A stretch of 64,000 nt of DNA from Larix kaempferi (taxonomy: Eukaryota > Streptophyta > Pinopsida > Pinales > Pinaceae), in the NCBI GenBank assembly GCA_027924585.1, contig BSBM01001068.1, positions 1,456,501-1,520,500 of the forward strand, written 5' to 3'. Shown piece after piece: positions 19,270 to 31,000 of this stretch. A program made the translations under genes and the position numbers. The notes below the pieces were generated by a model. The model searched no databases, was not told where the DNA came from, and worked only from the letters and a program-made list of their open reading frames with translations. The number at the start of each line of letters is the position of its first letter. Positions within the stretch are counted from its first letter, which is position 1.

Positions 19270-19870
19270 CATTAGAAGACAGATCCTTTTAGGATCAAAA
19301 CCACAAGTGCCAGAGGAGGCCTTTGTATCTGTGGGAGATCACCATGCCAAACAGCTCAAGGATAGGGTAATACTTGCGCAGGATTATCTAAAGTCTCTGG
19401 CTGGGTTTTCTGCCTCTTTTGAGAGCTTTGGAACCCATTCCAGCACATACACACTTGAGGCCTCAAAAAATGGCACTAGAAGGAGGGCTTGAAGTAAAAT
19501 ATTCCTAAACAGAATACCCATAAACCTCCTCCAGCAAGAACATCATCGGTTGTCACTCACAGCCAGTCACAGGCAACTACCTCTGAACAACAAATAGTCC
19601 CACAACTGACTGTAATTCCTGGTACACCTGCACCTCAGCAGGAAAATAGAAGGGATATCCTTATCATATCACCTACTAGAGGACCCCTTTCACTTGAACA
19701 AATACTGAAAAATTCTAATGATAGTGTTGCTAGAGTACAACAAAGAATTATTAACCTACAAAGTAGAGGACTAGCAACAATTCAACAGAAAACCATTTCA
19801 CAGACTGATAACCAAGAACACCATGTCACAACCTCATTGATGGATGGATGCCTCATGTATGTTCTTAGAA
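19270..19870 (+). pseudogene. Decayed coding fragment preceding R1b
   Basis: Open reading at about 19270-19492 (contains KQLKDRVILAQDYLKSLAGF) stops at TGA. A frame offset then carries on through about 19870 with a Pro/Gln/Ser/Thr-rich stretch (HKPPPARTSS, QLTVIPGTPAPQQE) and a helical end (DSVARVQQRIINLQSRGL). It is followed at once by R1b, just as the frame at 64-1954 is followed by R1a. I infer the same element family. The product is unknown. Confidence 0.4.
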
Positions 19871-19924
19871 TGATAGGCATAAGCCTAGTTAAGGAGCTGT
19901 TAATTATATGCTTAATAACTTAAC

Positions 19925-20279
19925 TTAGCAAATTAACCTAATATGATGATAATGAATGTTATGTAATTGTAGAATGTGAAACAATATGAATCAAGTAAAG
20001 AAATTTACTGATGCATAACCTGCATATAAATCATATGAATGATAAATCAAGCACATAGATTTATATGTTTTATGATTTGACAATATAATTTAAATAGAGG
20101 TACTAGATGTATGTATGAAAAATCAAAATGAATCAAGGAAACTTTATACACAACAAAAGAAAGGAAAAGAGAAACTAACTGAAATTCTTTTAAGATTGTA
20201 AAACATTACAATTCTCCAAGTACAGAGTTTCTCCATTTCTCTCCTTCAATGGTTCCCCTATTCATCTGATTTGCCAAGG
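19925..20279 (+). repeat. R1b, dispersed direct repeat (partner 2545-2908)
   Basis: Second copy of the repeat described at 2545-2908, ending at 'gatttgcc'. The sequence beyond it is unrelated to that beyond R1a. No gene is seen between 20280 and 20471. Confidence 0.6.
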
Positions 20280-20471
20280 GCAGATTGCCACTTGCCCTTT
20301 TGGAAGGCTACTTTTTACACATCCAATACTTAATCTTGAAATTTTAGAACAGATTTTAGCAATTTCAAACTCTGATTTTACATTTTCGGAAACCAAACTC
20401 GATACTTTACAAGAATTATAATCAAAGTGAAATTGAACATACTAGTAAAAACAAACATTCAAGTGTATTAT

Positions 20472-20989
20472 TTAACAAAATACTTCCATTTTCATTTTAT
20501 TCACAATTGGCCTCACATCGCTCACGCCATTCAGCTGCAGCAAGCAAGGCCATAATCGATCTAACAAAAATGTGTCCTTGACATTGTCATAAGTATAAGT
20601 TTTTGTTATAATATAGTTTCCTTCCTCGTTAGAAACATGTTTTTCTTCGGATTCATCGACAATCACAGTATTTGTTCGATCCCAACCATGGATCAAAGTG
20701 TCCCAAACTATACTCAAAAGCTTGCAAAATACAAAGGATTTCCATCACCCTGAAAACCCTCTCTAGCTACGGAAGAACAATGTTCTCGTGTTAAAATTAA
20801 TCTAAACAGTTCCCTTTTCAATCCTGTTCTTTCTAATAATCTAGGAAAAAACTCGTCAACGTTTTTTCGTTGAGCAGATGTCCATACACCAACCTCAAAA
20901 ATACTAAAGCATTTTTCAAAAAATTCCCTTAAGCCTAGCCGTATAAAATAATACTTTGTTGATGTTTCGAGTCCGGTGGTCGTCGCAAT
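20472..20989 (-). pseudogene. FCP1/NIF-type HAD phosphatase domain remnant, copy C
   Basis: On the minus strand an AG acceptor-like site near 20990 is followed by LREFFEKCFSIFEVGVWTSA, the typical motif II region of FCP1/SCP (NIF) phosphatases. KRELFRLILTREHC follows, then a one-step frame change near 20730, then WDRTNTVIVDESEEKHVSN, which matches the motif III region (usually ...LIDDS...), and a C-terminal LLDRLWPCLLQLNGVSDVR. The DxDGT nucleophile motif is not in this piece. The motif III second Asp is Glu. The family dephosphorylates phosphoserine/threonine proteins such as the RNA polymerase II tail. This copy looks inactive. Motif assignment is by eye. Confidence 0.6.
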
Positions 20990-21310
20990 CTGGGTTTCTG
21001 TTTTCTATGCAATGCGTGTAACAAAACGCCATTGAAATAAAAAATTATCAATGGTTTACTAGAAACAAATCTTCTAGTACTATCTGCAAACAAAAACCAC
21101 ACACACACAACCCAGTCATAAAATATTATGGTTCACTGTTTCTAAGTATATTTCTTTCATGTTCAACAATTTTTGAAACACATTACCAGATACATGGTAC
21201 GATGTCCATAAATAATATGAGAACTGTGCAATAAAACTTACATCAATTAAATGCAGGAGTTGTAAAAAATATACAAATCACTAAATGATTTTTTTTGTAT
21301 AATATGACAG

Positions 21311-21940
21311 TCATTTCAAATTCATTGTGTTTAACCAATGCCCCATTTTTGAACGAGGCCCGAGATAATTCAACAGACAACACAACATTGTTTTTATAGT
21401 TATATCTCTCTCTTGTGAACCGTCAAATTTCCAACTAGTTGGCATTTTCAAGCAGTTTTCCTTGCAATTGTCTGCTGATTGATATTTCCCTTCATTTATA
21501 AACAACATGTATGTTTTTATATATATATCTCCATATTAGATAAGTACATCCTTGAACGACTTTTTGTATAATATGTTCTGTACTTCACCAACATTATAGT
21601 ATGCAGACATTGAGTGATTATAAATAGTACTAAGTTTACATTGCTCTTGACCCCGACTATATGCAAATTCCTCATTTTTCAACCATTCAAATACACCAAG
21701 GAAATTTTTAATTTCCATGTTGTCAAGCGAGGAAAACCACATAGCAACGTTGAAATGCTCTCTGGAAACACTGATAATTTCGGGGCTGAACATGCATGTA
21801 TAATAGCAATAGCAATTATGGACAAAATGAGGTTGTTCTGAAGAATCTCCAATGTTGGATAACATCCGAACTCCAAAGAGAAATCCCTCTACTCCCAGGA
21901 CCAATAGTTTCTTTTGCAGTGATATCCTGATTGCATACAA
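21311..21940 (-). pseudogene. FCP1/NIF-type HAD phosphatase domain remnant, copy B
   Basis: The reading frame 21940-21536 contains KKLLVLGVEGFLFGV, which aligns with the HAD nucleophile region (K-L-L-V-L-D-L-D/N-G-L-L) but with both aspartates replaced. HFNVAMWFSS (motif II region) and FAYSRGQEQC (usual ...WDQSHC) follow. A further open piece at 21508-21311 may be the next exon. A ~50-bp part of that piece recurs at 3345-3395. Loss of the catalytic Asp argues for a non-enzymatic relic. Confidence 0.5.
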
Positions 21941-22238
21941 GAACAGTGACTATATATATAACAACAACAACAACACTTTGTTCATGAAGTTAATGATCAC
22001 AACCATGCAACTGTACATGAAGATGTTAATTTCCAAATAATAATACAAAAATCACCCAAAATTTCACAATTTCAATTGATTTAATAAAAGCATCACAGTG
22101 ACCTAATAATATGTTACATTCAGACGAAAATAGCAAAGTCTCTGGAAAAAATAGAAAACACATTGAATGATTTAAAATAGGCAATGATAGATTACATCTA
22201 GAAATAGGCAATGATAGGTTACATTTGTTGGCTATCAC

Positions 22239-22720
22239 TCAACCAGGATTCAACTGGGAGATGGCATTGAAGGTTCTGATATCAGCTGATTCATGCATTT
22301 TACTTAAATGCTGCCAAATTCCATTTACCAATTCAGTATCTGTCCTAAGGGACAATTCAATAAAGGGCTTACTCAGAATACAGTTTTGAAATGGAAGTGC
22401 TTTCTCACCATCACCCTCCAAAATAATCATTGATGTATTAATTTCTAAAGTTTTCATTGGGAACTCCATCCACACACTTTCCATATTTTTTTGTGAATTT
22501 CCTTCTTGATCATAGGTACATCTCTCTTGAAACCAAATAAATAAAAAATTTGCTCATATGATTTATCTTTACCGCCTGCCACCAAAATTTTTGTAAGCAG
22601 TGGCTTCCTCTCATTGACACTACATTTAGATGACCAAATCCCAACATTGAATTTGGAAAGAAGTAAATCCAAAAATTCAATGGCATGTTTTCGTGACTCA
22701 TATGAAGATCTTTTATGTTT
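22239..22720 (-). pseudogene. FCP1/NIF-type HAD phosphatase domain remnant, copy A
   Basis: On the minus strand KHAIEFLDLLLSKFNVGIWSS (motif II region) is followed by VNERKPLLTKIL. After a frame change near 22480 comes VWMEFPMKTLEINTSMIILE (motif III region), then ELVNGIWQHLSKMHESADIR, ending at a TGA at 22239. The order and spacing fit the C-terminal two thirds of an FCP1/SCP-like domain. No DxDGT is visible in the preceding sequence. It is one of three tandem copies within about 2.3 kb, all on the same strand. Confidence 0.6.
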
Positions 22721-22972
22721 AAATTAAAATTCACCATTAGTAATCTCTTCCCCCTTTTTTCCTCTTTCCCCTCCAACAGTATTTTTTTTATTTCCTTTTT
22801 TCTCTTTTGGAGTCATTTTCTGTGGCTTTCTTGCGAAATAGAAAACCTTCCATTTATAATATCAATAAAAATTTTGTTGGGGAGTTGCACAGAAATATTG
22901 CTTATCATTATATACTTCGGAATAAATTTGTTTTATCAATTTAAGTAAAAAATATTCTTTGTCTTTTACCTA

Positions 22973-23190
22973 TCAATGGCAGGCCAACATTTGACTATTG
23001 AGCAACATCGCTGGAGACACTACATTTTGACACCAAGCCCTCTCCAGTTTCAATATTGTCGAAGCACTCTTCTGGTTCATTATTATCCAAGCACTCTTCT
23101 GCTTCTTTATTGTCCAAGCTCTCACCTTGTTCATTATTGTCCATGCTACCACCTGGTCCATTATTCTCCAATATAATTTGCTAGTCAATC
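22973..23190 (-). pseudogene. Exon of short acidic repeats
   Basis: The minus-strand frame reads as about five tandem repeats of a ~10-residue unit of the form (S/C)(L/M/F)DNNEPEE, each ~30 bp. A splice-donor-like AG|GTAAAA lies near 22970. It lies between the DSPW-bearing piece and HAD copy A and may be a linker exon of the same gene. Composition suggests a disordered acidic segment. The opposite strand is also open but Leu/His-rich and looks like a shadow. Confidence 0.45.
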
Positions 23191-23995
23191 TCCAAGGACA
23201 TCGTCGATGCCAGCTCTAGTTGTGGATGATCCACATGTTGACCTAGAAATTTGCAGGTATACATTTTATATAATATTTTGCAAGTATTCAAGGTCACTAT
23301 CCCCTTTCATAATTTAGTTAATTTAACCACGATCTTTGAAAAATAAATTTTTACCTTCTTGTCCTGTTTGTGCTCTTGTTTAGTAGTTATTTGTAGAGTC
23401 TATATCACATTCACTTACATCATCAGATAGTATAATCTGATTAGACGATACCTGGGTGTGCTCTTTATTTGAAGCTGTAGCAAAACAGGAATTTGAAGAA
23501 GTTATTGAACATAAATGACTGAGAAAAGTAAAATAAAATCAAAGACATTTGAAAATGTTAATAGAAATACCTTGTTTTAGAGTAAAATAAAATCAAAGAC
23601 ACCTGAAAAAGTTAATAGAAATACCTTGTTTTACACCCAATTCATGATTGAAACTGTTCATAAACAGCTATTGTTGTACTGACTACACAATAGAAATAAC
23701 TATTCTTTTTAGAGCATGCATCAACGAACGAAGAAGCCTACCTCTTGCATACAATGAAAGAACTGTGCATTGAGAACAGACATGTCTAGAAACTATGTGA
23801 TCCTAGAATTACTATGTCCTTTATTTTGCAAACACGTGGCTTCTAGCACTATCATTGTTAACCTTGGGCCGAGGTAAATCAACCATCGGTAGGCCCTCGT
23901 CCTTCCAATCCATATCAAGTTCAGAAGTAGATAAAATATCCTTCTCCGTTCCAATGCTCCAACACTGTATATAGAGAATCCTATAAACGAGTCCT

Positions 23996-24600
23996 TGGAG
24001 AATTATCTATAAACTCCCTTTGTAGGATTCGGTGTAACATGCTTTTTTGATTTCTTGCTGAAAATTGTGAAAGCTTTAGAAATCATACAAGAGTTTTCCA
24101 TGTCAACTAAAAAAATACAAGTACATGCCTCTTGATTTGTTTCTAAGTAGTACAAAAATGCCAGCATGTCCTGTTATGTCCATGGACTATCACAATTACA
24201 CATATCCACAGCAACAAATTCACAGTTGACTACTGCACCAAAAAATGGAACTAATCTTAGTGTGTTGACCAAAGATTCAGCATAACAACATTGACAAGCA
24301 AACTGTGAACTATTTTCGATGTCGCCAATGGACATACCCATCCTCTCTTTATCGATATACAGATTCAATATTTTCTAAGCATCAATTGGTGTTTTGGTAC
24401 CATTATCCACTTCAGATTCATTCTTTCTCTTTTTACTCGGAGATTTTACTTGCTTTCTGGAGCATAAAATACTGCATAGTTGCTGGATATGGTTTGGTGC
24501 AATTTTATATATTTCAAAGACGTTTTGGTCAGTGACAATATGTGATCGATCACTTTGAACATCATTAACTTTGAGATATTCAACGATCGAATGCTTGGTT
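23996..24600 (-). pseudogene. Decayed exon with D-S-P-W motif, possibly methyltransferase-like
   Basis: One minus-strand frame is open from about 24600 to 23996 apart from two stops (near 24400 and 24174). It has a basic linker (SPSKKRKNESE), then LRLVPFFGAVVNCEFVAVDM, CNCDSPWT and, past a stop, DMLAFLYYLETNQEACTCIF. The order hydrophobic strand, D-S/P-P-W, helix, hydrophobic strand resembles the D-P-P-W motif region of N6-adenine methyltransferases, but the second residue is Ser and no SAM-binding motif is clear. I treat this as a hypothesis only. Confidence 0.3.
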
Positions 24601-24639
24601 GACCTCTCGTCCTTGATTTGTTTGCAATTGATTTAAAGT

Positions 24640-24978
24640 TTATGCGCAAACGTTTTTATCCATTGATGTGCTCATCCAAACTGATCCATTGATTATATTG
24701 TCCGCCACAACGGTCAATTCATCTTCATCAAGATCGCGCAATGGTCTAAAAAAATTAGAGCCATAATTCTTTATTTTATTTGGAACAAAATCATCCTGAT
24801 TGATGCTCTTGAGCGAGCATGTCAAGGAGCCACTTTTGTAAAGCTCGAATATAGACCGCCATTTGCTCCACAGTCGTTCCGATGTCAAAACAAGAGTTAG
24901 CTTGTCTTTAAGGCTCTCCTTAGTTTGAACTTGAAAGATATCCATACATTCAGATTGGAAAGATTGCAAACATATCAA
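24640..24978 (-). pseudogene. Probable exon downstream of the D-G-Q-H exon
   Basis: Open minus-strand frame. After an AG acceptor-like site near 24930 it reads VQTKESLKDKLTLVLTSERL, then WSKWRSIFELYKSG and FFRPLRDLDEDELTVVADNI. It is a helical, non-repetitive, protein-like composition without a family I can name. It follows the donor-like ACAG|GTATAA near 25063 at the end of the preceding exon, so it is likely the next exon of the same gene. Confidence 0.45.
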
Positions 24979-25059
24979 ATTGAATATTTTAGTTAATTTG
25001 ATAATTTCATAACACAGGAAGCAATCTAAAGACTTTGATTGATAAGAAGAAAAATTTTA

Positions 25060-26262
25060 TACCTGTCAAGCATCACTTGAAATGTTTCCCTTTCCAAGGC
25101 GGGATGGGCTACTACTAGATATCCATTTCTCCCTTGCTTTTTCAACTTGAGAAATGTTTGTAGTCTCTGAAAATTCCTTATTGGATAAATTCTGTTGTTT
25201 GCATAATTTGTTGATGATGTGCTGACAAACATCTCTATGTAGAAGACGAGCTGTTCAATGACGATACATTGAATGGAGCTGTTTATATCGATCATTTGCA
25301 ATGATTATTTGCTGCACAGAAATAGTATGCTGCCCATCCAATATATACAAATTTACTCTTGGCAAATTATTTTCTTCTTCATTTCCAGGAATAAAGGGCA
25401 ATGTGGTCTCCTTATCGAAAGGAAATAGAATGGCATCTCTCAATGTTGTTGTAAATGTATGGACAAGAGATACAACCATCTTTTGCATGACCTCCTCATC
25501 AACCTTTCAGTATTGTAAGTGCAGAGGCACAACAACACATCTTGTTACGTCAATGGAAAAAAAGTTCACTTTGAACAAAAATTATTTGATCTGCTCTTGT
25601 TAAATTTCTTTTGAACTTTCAAAGCTCTTAATCGCTTTCCGCATCATCGCTCTAGAAGGACTTCCTTTGAGTTGTTTGAAGGAAGATTTGTCTAGATCTT
25701 TTACAATAAATTGGAGAAATACTCTTCTATTGTACGTAAGAATCCTTTCATGGCACACCTTTATTGACCTCTTACTAATATTCATGTAATGCAATACAGA
25801 GGAAGTTTTCGCAGCCTGCATTCTTTTCCTCCATACCAACAAAATTCCTTTCTTCAAGGATGACGCAGAATCAATTTTAGAACAATTAGAAACCTCATAC
25901 TTGGGAAAAACTCACCCTTGCTTCCCACAGGAAACCGGATCTGGATCGAGACCACTTTTCATTAGATATGGTCGATAATTACAAACCATAATATCAAGCT
26001 GGAAAAGGCAACAGTTTTCACCATTGACTGCTTCAACTTGAACTCCCAATTGTTCATCAAATTCAACGGGATCCACATATGTCAAAATTCCAATTCTAGT
26101 ATGATCATTCAAGTAGAAAAGATATAAATCCGGGTACAAATTATCTGGTTCTTCCATCTCAACATACCATCCATTTCTGAATGGCTGAAGGTAGTAGTGA
26201 TCTGTTATCAATTCAAAGAGAGGGATTTCCTGGTAGTTACTGAGGCTAAACAACATAACCAT
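25060..26262 (-). pseudogene. Long single-frame exon with D-G-Q-H motif (decayed cellular-type gene)
   Basis: From ATG 26262 one frame stays readable for about 400 codons with only about five in-frame stops and no frameshift. An acceptor-like TTTTGCAG lies just upstream (about 26272), and a donor-like ACAG|GTATAA near 25063 closes the exon. Notable text: an N-terminal domain (WYVEMEEPDNLYPDLYLFYL), a basic segment (ILLVWRKRMQAAK), then VNLYILDGQHTISVQQIII near 25350-25300 and HRDVCQHIINKLCKQQN. A D/G-G-Q-H core preceded by a hydrophobic strand is typical of ParB-like and DGQHR-type nucleotide-binding or nuclease folds. That link is by motif only. I do not recognise the gene. Confidence 0.5.
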
Positions 26263-26522
26263 GCTTTATCTGCAAAACAGTCAATATTAAGTAGTCAATA
26301 TAAGAATGCATACAATGTCTATAATTATAAATTAGTGTTTTAATATTAGATGTATACTTGCAAATTTTCAACCTAATGATCGATAGTTAAGGAACGACCC
26401 CTCATTTTCAAAATCAATTGATTGATTAAGAACAAATATACTAGGATTATCCATGAGAGATCGAATGCACATTTTATAGTCGTTTGAGATAAGGATCGAT
26501 CATTGAACGAGCGATCATCATA
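26263..26522. other. Non-coding flank of the minus-strand gene remnant
   Basis: AT-rich. It contains the acceptor-like sequence at about 26272 and otherwise no recognised feature. Confidence 0.35.
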
Positions 26523-26542
26523 GAAGGGGCGGCCGATCCTTC
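26523..26542. repeat. Isolated palindrome GAAGGGGCGGCCGATCCTTC
   Basis: A single variant of the 20-bp palindrome of the modules at 3-7 kb, followed by the same 'ttgt'. No other module text surrounds it. The bases 26543-26878 show no gene. Confidence 0.6.
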
Positions 26543-26878
26543 TTGTTTATGTGTATGAGTTAATCACATGTTTTGTATTCAAGTTTATGTGAGTTTTTGT
26601 ACTTAATTTATATGTATGTGACTGGTAATTGCACATTGATTAATTGGAATACAAGTGCTTGATTGTGAAGAAGAAACACATAGTTTGACGAATTCGTGGC
26701 TAACTAGTGAATGTAGTAGAGATTCAGCATAGTTCTGTATATTGCATCGCCATGGTTAAGAGAATATTGATTATGCAACCCCCGTATTCGCTTTGGGTTA
26801 GACTTCAACCTGTTTGCAAGGTGATGCCGAAGGGGCCAATGAAATGGGTTTTGTTGTGTATACATTTATCTTGTGAAT

Positions 26879-27143
26879 GAAGGGTCGGCCGACCCTTATT
26901 GTCCTTAGTCTTGTTTCAGTGTTCACCATTTTTCATATACATGAATTGACACCCTCGCCTTAAGAGGTTGAATATTTGGACAAAAGTATATGTAGGCCAC
27001 CCGATAATTTGAAAAGATTTCTGGTATTAAAAATGGAATTTATATGCATTGAATAGATGGCAACCTTAATTAAGCTTGGACAATTACTGGACAACAAGCT
27101 CTACAAATCATACAGAGATAACAAAAAAAACTTATTAAAGAGT
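26879..27143 (+). repeat. Truncated palindrome module and linked repeat, left flank of Tat element
   Basis: A near-perfect palindrome at 26879-26898 is followed by the first-spacer text of the module ('catatacatgaattgacacc', 'aggttgaatattt'). It switches at about 26974 to the 95-bp segment shared with 6679-6774. The Tat LTR begins at 27144. The five bases before it are AGAGT. The matching duplication would lie beyond the right edge of the window. Confidence 0.6.
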
Positions 27144-28010
27144 TGTTGATGCCTTGGAAATCATAGCATCAATCAACAAGGGATTCTCCTTGGTGACCAA
27201 GCCCAATTAGATTGCTCACCATTTGGTGTGGGGAATCCGTCTGGTTAACAGTTCCGACTACCGTAAGAATTAAAGACTTGTTACCTTTGCACCGGTTGCG
27301 GCCCGATCCACCGTTTATGTATTTAATTTAAAATATGATATGCAAGTGCTCTAAGCTAAATGCAGGTAACTAATCTAAATTAATCTAAAACTATATAAGC
27401 AAATTTAATCTATCCTTGCAAAAAGAAAACTATAAAGATGAGTAATAAACTGAAAGAAAAATCTAAAGATCAGACAGCTAACTATTTAATCATAAAGATA
27501 TAGTTCCAGCAGAAGATAAAAGATATTAAAGATAGCTTTAATTCAATCAGCACATTCCATTACTCATTTGAGATAAACATTTTGCATAGACAATTATAAG
27601 AACATTTATAATATAGAAGAAATTCATGATAGCAAGGAATGGTCTCACAGTAATATGTAGATGACAATGGAATAATCCAGCAAACATTTAACACATCCTG
27701 CTGGCAAAAATGTAGTCTCCCAGAATTTCATTAGGCAAAATCGAATTCCTTATACATGTAGTAAAGCAGTTCACATACAAGACAGAAAATGTCTTTCACC
27801 TGCAAAAAGTCCTTTTCTCTTCTTCTATTCATCTATATATAGATTTACAAAATGATCCTAGAGCTGCCAAGTGTACCCTAATCCTAGGAATCTTTAATTT
27901 GTTATTTAATGCCTAATCACCAAATTGGAATGATTCGTGAAATCCTTTTACATAAAAGACAAAAGAAAGGCTAGCTATCTTTCAAGATATTTATAAAATA
28001 AATAACTTTT
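27144..28010 (-). repeat. 3' LTR (terminal part) of the Tat element
   Basis: It ends (minus sense) GGCATCAACA at 27144 and aligns throughout with 60320-~61190 ('gttgcggcccgatccacc', 'ttaatctatccttgcaa', 'gtctcacagtaatatgt'). The start of the LTR cannot be placed: no clear polypurine tract followed by TG is visible, and similarity to the upper copy continues into the accessory frame. The 28010 boundary is approximate. Confidence 0.7.
27833..27842 (-). promoter_or_regulatory. TATA-like box in Tat 3' LTR
   Basis: CTATATATAG, self-complementary and conserved at 60989-60998 in the upper copy. It is followed (minus sense) by a purine-rich leader. It probably marks the U3/R promoter. Confidence 0.6.
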
Positions 28011-28075
28011 CAACTACTTCTCTCAAAATGTAATAAGACAAATTATGGCCCAGACAGCTTTGTTGTTTCATTGGG

Positions 28076-31000
28076 TCACTCCTTCACTATTGATTTGTCC
28101 TCTCCAGCAGGCTCATTTTCTTTTGCTGCTTTGTCCACTTCTTGAATATAACTGGCCCACTGGCCAATTTCTCTTAGGATGGTTTTTCCCCTTGATGAGA
28201 TTGTCACCTTCCGCGCTATCTTGTTCTTGCGCAAATCTGATCTGATGTTCGTTGTCCCTACTATAGTCTTTTATGCACAGGCTTCCAGGAAGTAAGCGTG
28301 AACAACCATCTATCCGATGAATTGATTAAGGTCTTCTGATGTTATAGCCTCTATCTTCCTTAGATAGTATAATTATGCATTCAAATTATTCTGCAACTCT
28401 GTCATGCGCTAGTTTTTCTCTGGAAACTCATAAATACTCTGTGGTAAAGCCATGTAACATTTCTCATGGGCTTCTCGGATATTGGAGTAAACAACATGGA
28501 ATTTTTTTATGGTCTTCTCGATCTCAACACTTAATCTGTTTCCACAATCCCTACAAAATTCGAGGAATTCTACATCCATGTCCAGCTCCTCATCGGTTAA
28601 AGCGCGCAGATTCGAGAGGAAACCAGATTTTCCTTTGCTCCACTCAAACTGTTCTTTAATTTCTGCGACGTGTTTCGCATATTTGTCCTTAATTTTGAGT
28701 GCCTCAACCTCAATGACTGTCATCTTTGTGATCATTTCTTTCATCCTGCAGACTTCTTCAGAAATCAATACCAGCAATTGATGAATCCTTTCTTGCATGT
28801 CGCAAGCCTATTTGTAAAAGGTAGACAGATCCTGCCTCTTTTCAGTTATCTCTTTGAGTTGTTCCAACGGTTCTTCCTTTTCTTGTGTGAGTCTTTCAAA
28901 TTGAGGTTTGAAAGAGTCAATTTGTTGCACACTGTTGGCCTCATGGTTTTCTAATTCTGTTATATGGGCCTTTAAGACTTCTTGCTCATCTTCTGAAATT
29001 GCTAGTTGCATTTTTAATGAATTCTTTTCATTTTCGAGCTGTAGAACTTTCAAAGTTGTTTCTTATTTCTCTTCTACAAGCTCTTTGTACTTCCTTTTTA
29101 GTTCATTGCTTTCTAACACTTCATTCTTCCTGTCAGCTTTTATCTTGAAGCATAGCTCTTTGTATTTCTTAACATCTTCAACAAGACGATCGACATTCGT
29201 TTTGATTTCCTAAGCTGCAAACATGGAGCACGCCGCTGTGAATATGGGGTAGATGTCAGTCCCTTGGACAAGTGTGGTTTCTTACACTCTGAGTTCATAT
29301 AAGACCTACCCAATTTCCATTTTCTTGACTGATCTTCCAATGATAGCCTTCTTCCGCTCATGAAAATAAACAGAATCCAGCTTGGCCACTTGGCGCTGCT
29401 TTCTAGGGTTGTATAGGGTCAGTTCTAATTCTTCAGTAGAGACAACCCCTTCATGAGCTATCCCTAGTTGGTCTAACTTTGGCATATCTAAGTCCATGGC
29501 CTACGGGCTGGGTGGGTCTTGTTCCGCGGCTTTCTGAGCTTCTTCCTTTTCTTTCCTTTCAGCTAGCTCTACTAACTATGCTTGTAACCTATCTGTTTCT
29601 TCTTCCATAGCTCTCTCCTCTTCCTCTTGTTGCAATTTGGCAGCTTGTTCTTGCAAGATTCTTTCTTCTTCCTTTTTTAGAGCTTTTGCCTCTTGCTCCC
29701 TTTGGACTTTGGCAGCTTCCTCATCTTGCTGCGGTTTGATTCTAGTAGCTTCCTCTTCTTGCTATTTTCTGACTTCCTGCTCTTTCCAAAGCCTATTTTC
29801 TTCAACCTGCAGGGATTTTGCCTCTTGCTCCTTTTGTATTCTAGCAGCCTCCCGTTCTTACTATTGTCTTACCTCCTGTTGTTTCTGGAGCCTTTCTTCT
29901 TCTTCTTGTTCCATTCCTTTTGAACCCTCTGATTAAGATGTTGCCACCTCTTGCTCCTTTTGGATGAGGCTGACAAGATTGGGGGTGGAACTCTTTCCGC
30001 CTTTCTTCTTGTAGCATTTCCCTAATTCTTTTAAGTTCCTAGAACTACGAAAGAACTCTTCATATTGGTCCATAAGATGGGTGTACTCAAAGGAAGTTTT
30101 GACATCAAGGCAATGTTTAGCAACTCTACCACAAGGGTCATTCCTCCTGAAAAAATTTGTACCAAAATGAAATATTTCCAGGCCCTAAGCATAGTTTTCT
30201 CCTTCTTTTTCCCTCGGGAGGCTGTATGCACCGATAGTGAAAGGAATTGGTGGATATATCCCTTTCTTCCTTTTAGTGAAGATCCTGCTAATTCCACCAA
30301 TGCTGAAGAGTTGCCTTAAGGCTTCCTTGTGCACCACAAAATATGTAACATACTGGGGAAGCAAAAAGGGATCTTGGGATCCTCCACTCATTGGGATATA
30401 GGTGCCTTCTAGGGCATGGTAATAATATCCATACCCTTCGATGATGGGCATGGCGTTCTCAGACATGCAACTTGGCTCTTCTACAAAAATAAGCTGATAC
30501 AGGGGCATGATGAATTTATCACAAATCTACCTGTAGTGGTTTGCATATTTGCTTGCCCATGTGGGTTGGTAAGCCATAAAGAGAGGAGTCTCTTTTCTAT
30601 TCCATACACAACCCAAATTTGGGAAGGTGTGCTTGCTTAACATGCAATCTATTAAATAAGAAGACATGAATAAATTTGATTTCTTCTGAGTTAGTCCTCC
30701 TTGAGTAGCGATTAGCTGCGAGACCAAACTTTTTGAAATTATATTAGCCCAATTGAAAATGGTACCGGACATGGCCACATGGAATATTACTGGTACCCAG
30801 CCATGCTTGCAAATATTTCCATTTGGCATGCCAAAAACCCAACTCAGCATTAAGACAATGAGTCTGTAGGGAGTCTTTAGAAGGTTACTCTCATATTCAT
30901 TGTTGTGTCTTTGTCTGATTTGCCTGTCATTTATCATCATTTTCCTGGCAGACTCCAGAGGGTACATAGTTTTCTTTGCTATCCAATCATTATCCAACCA

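Noticed and set aside
25255-25488. Firm assignment of the D-G-Q-H exon to bacterial DNA-phosphorothioation (DndB/DGQHR) or ParB families
   Set aside because: Only one short motif supports it. Without a profile search or structure the family cannot be named.
28509-29213. Phe/Leu/Ser-rich + strand open frames resembling membrane proteins (also 62064-62345 and 62617-63044)
   Set aside because: They are the complement of Glu/Lys-rich coiled-coil coding on the minus strand, a common artefact.
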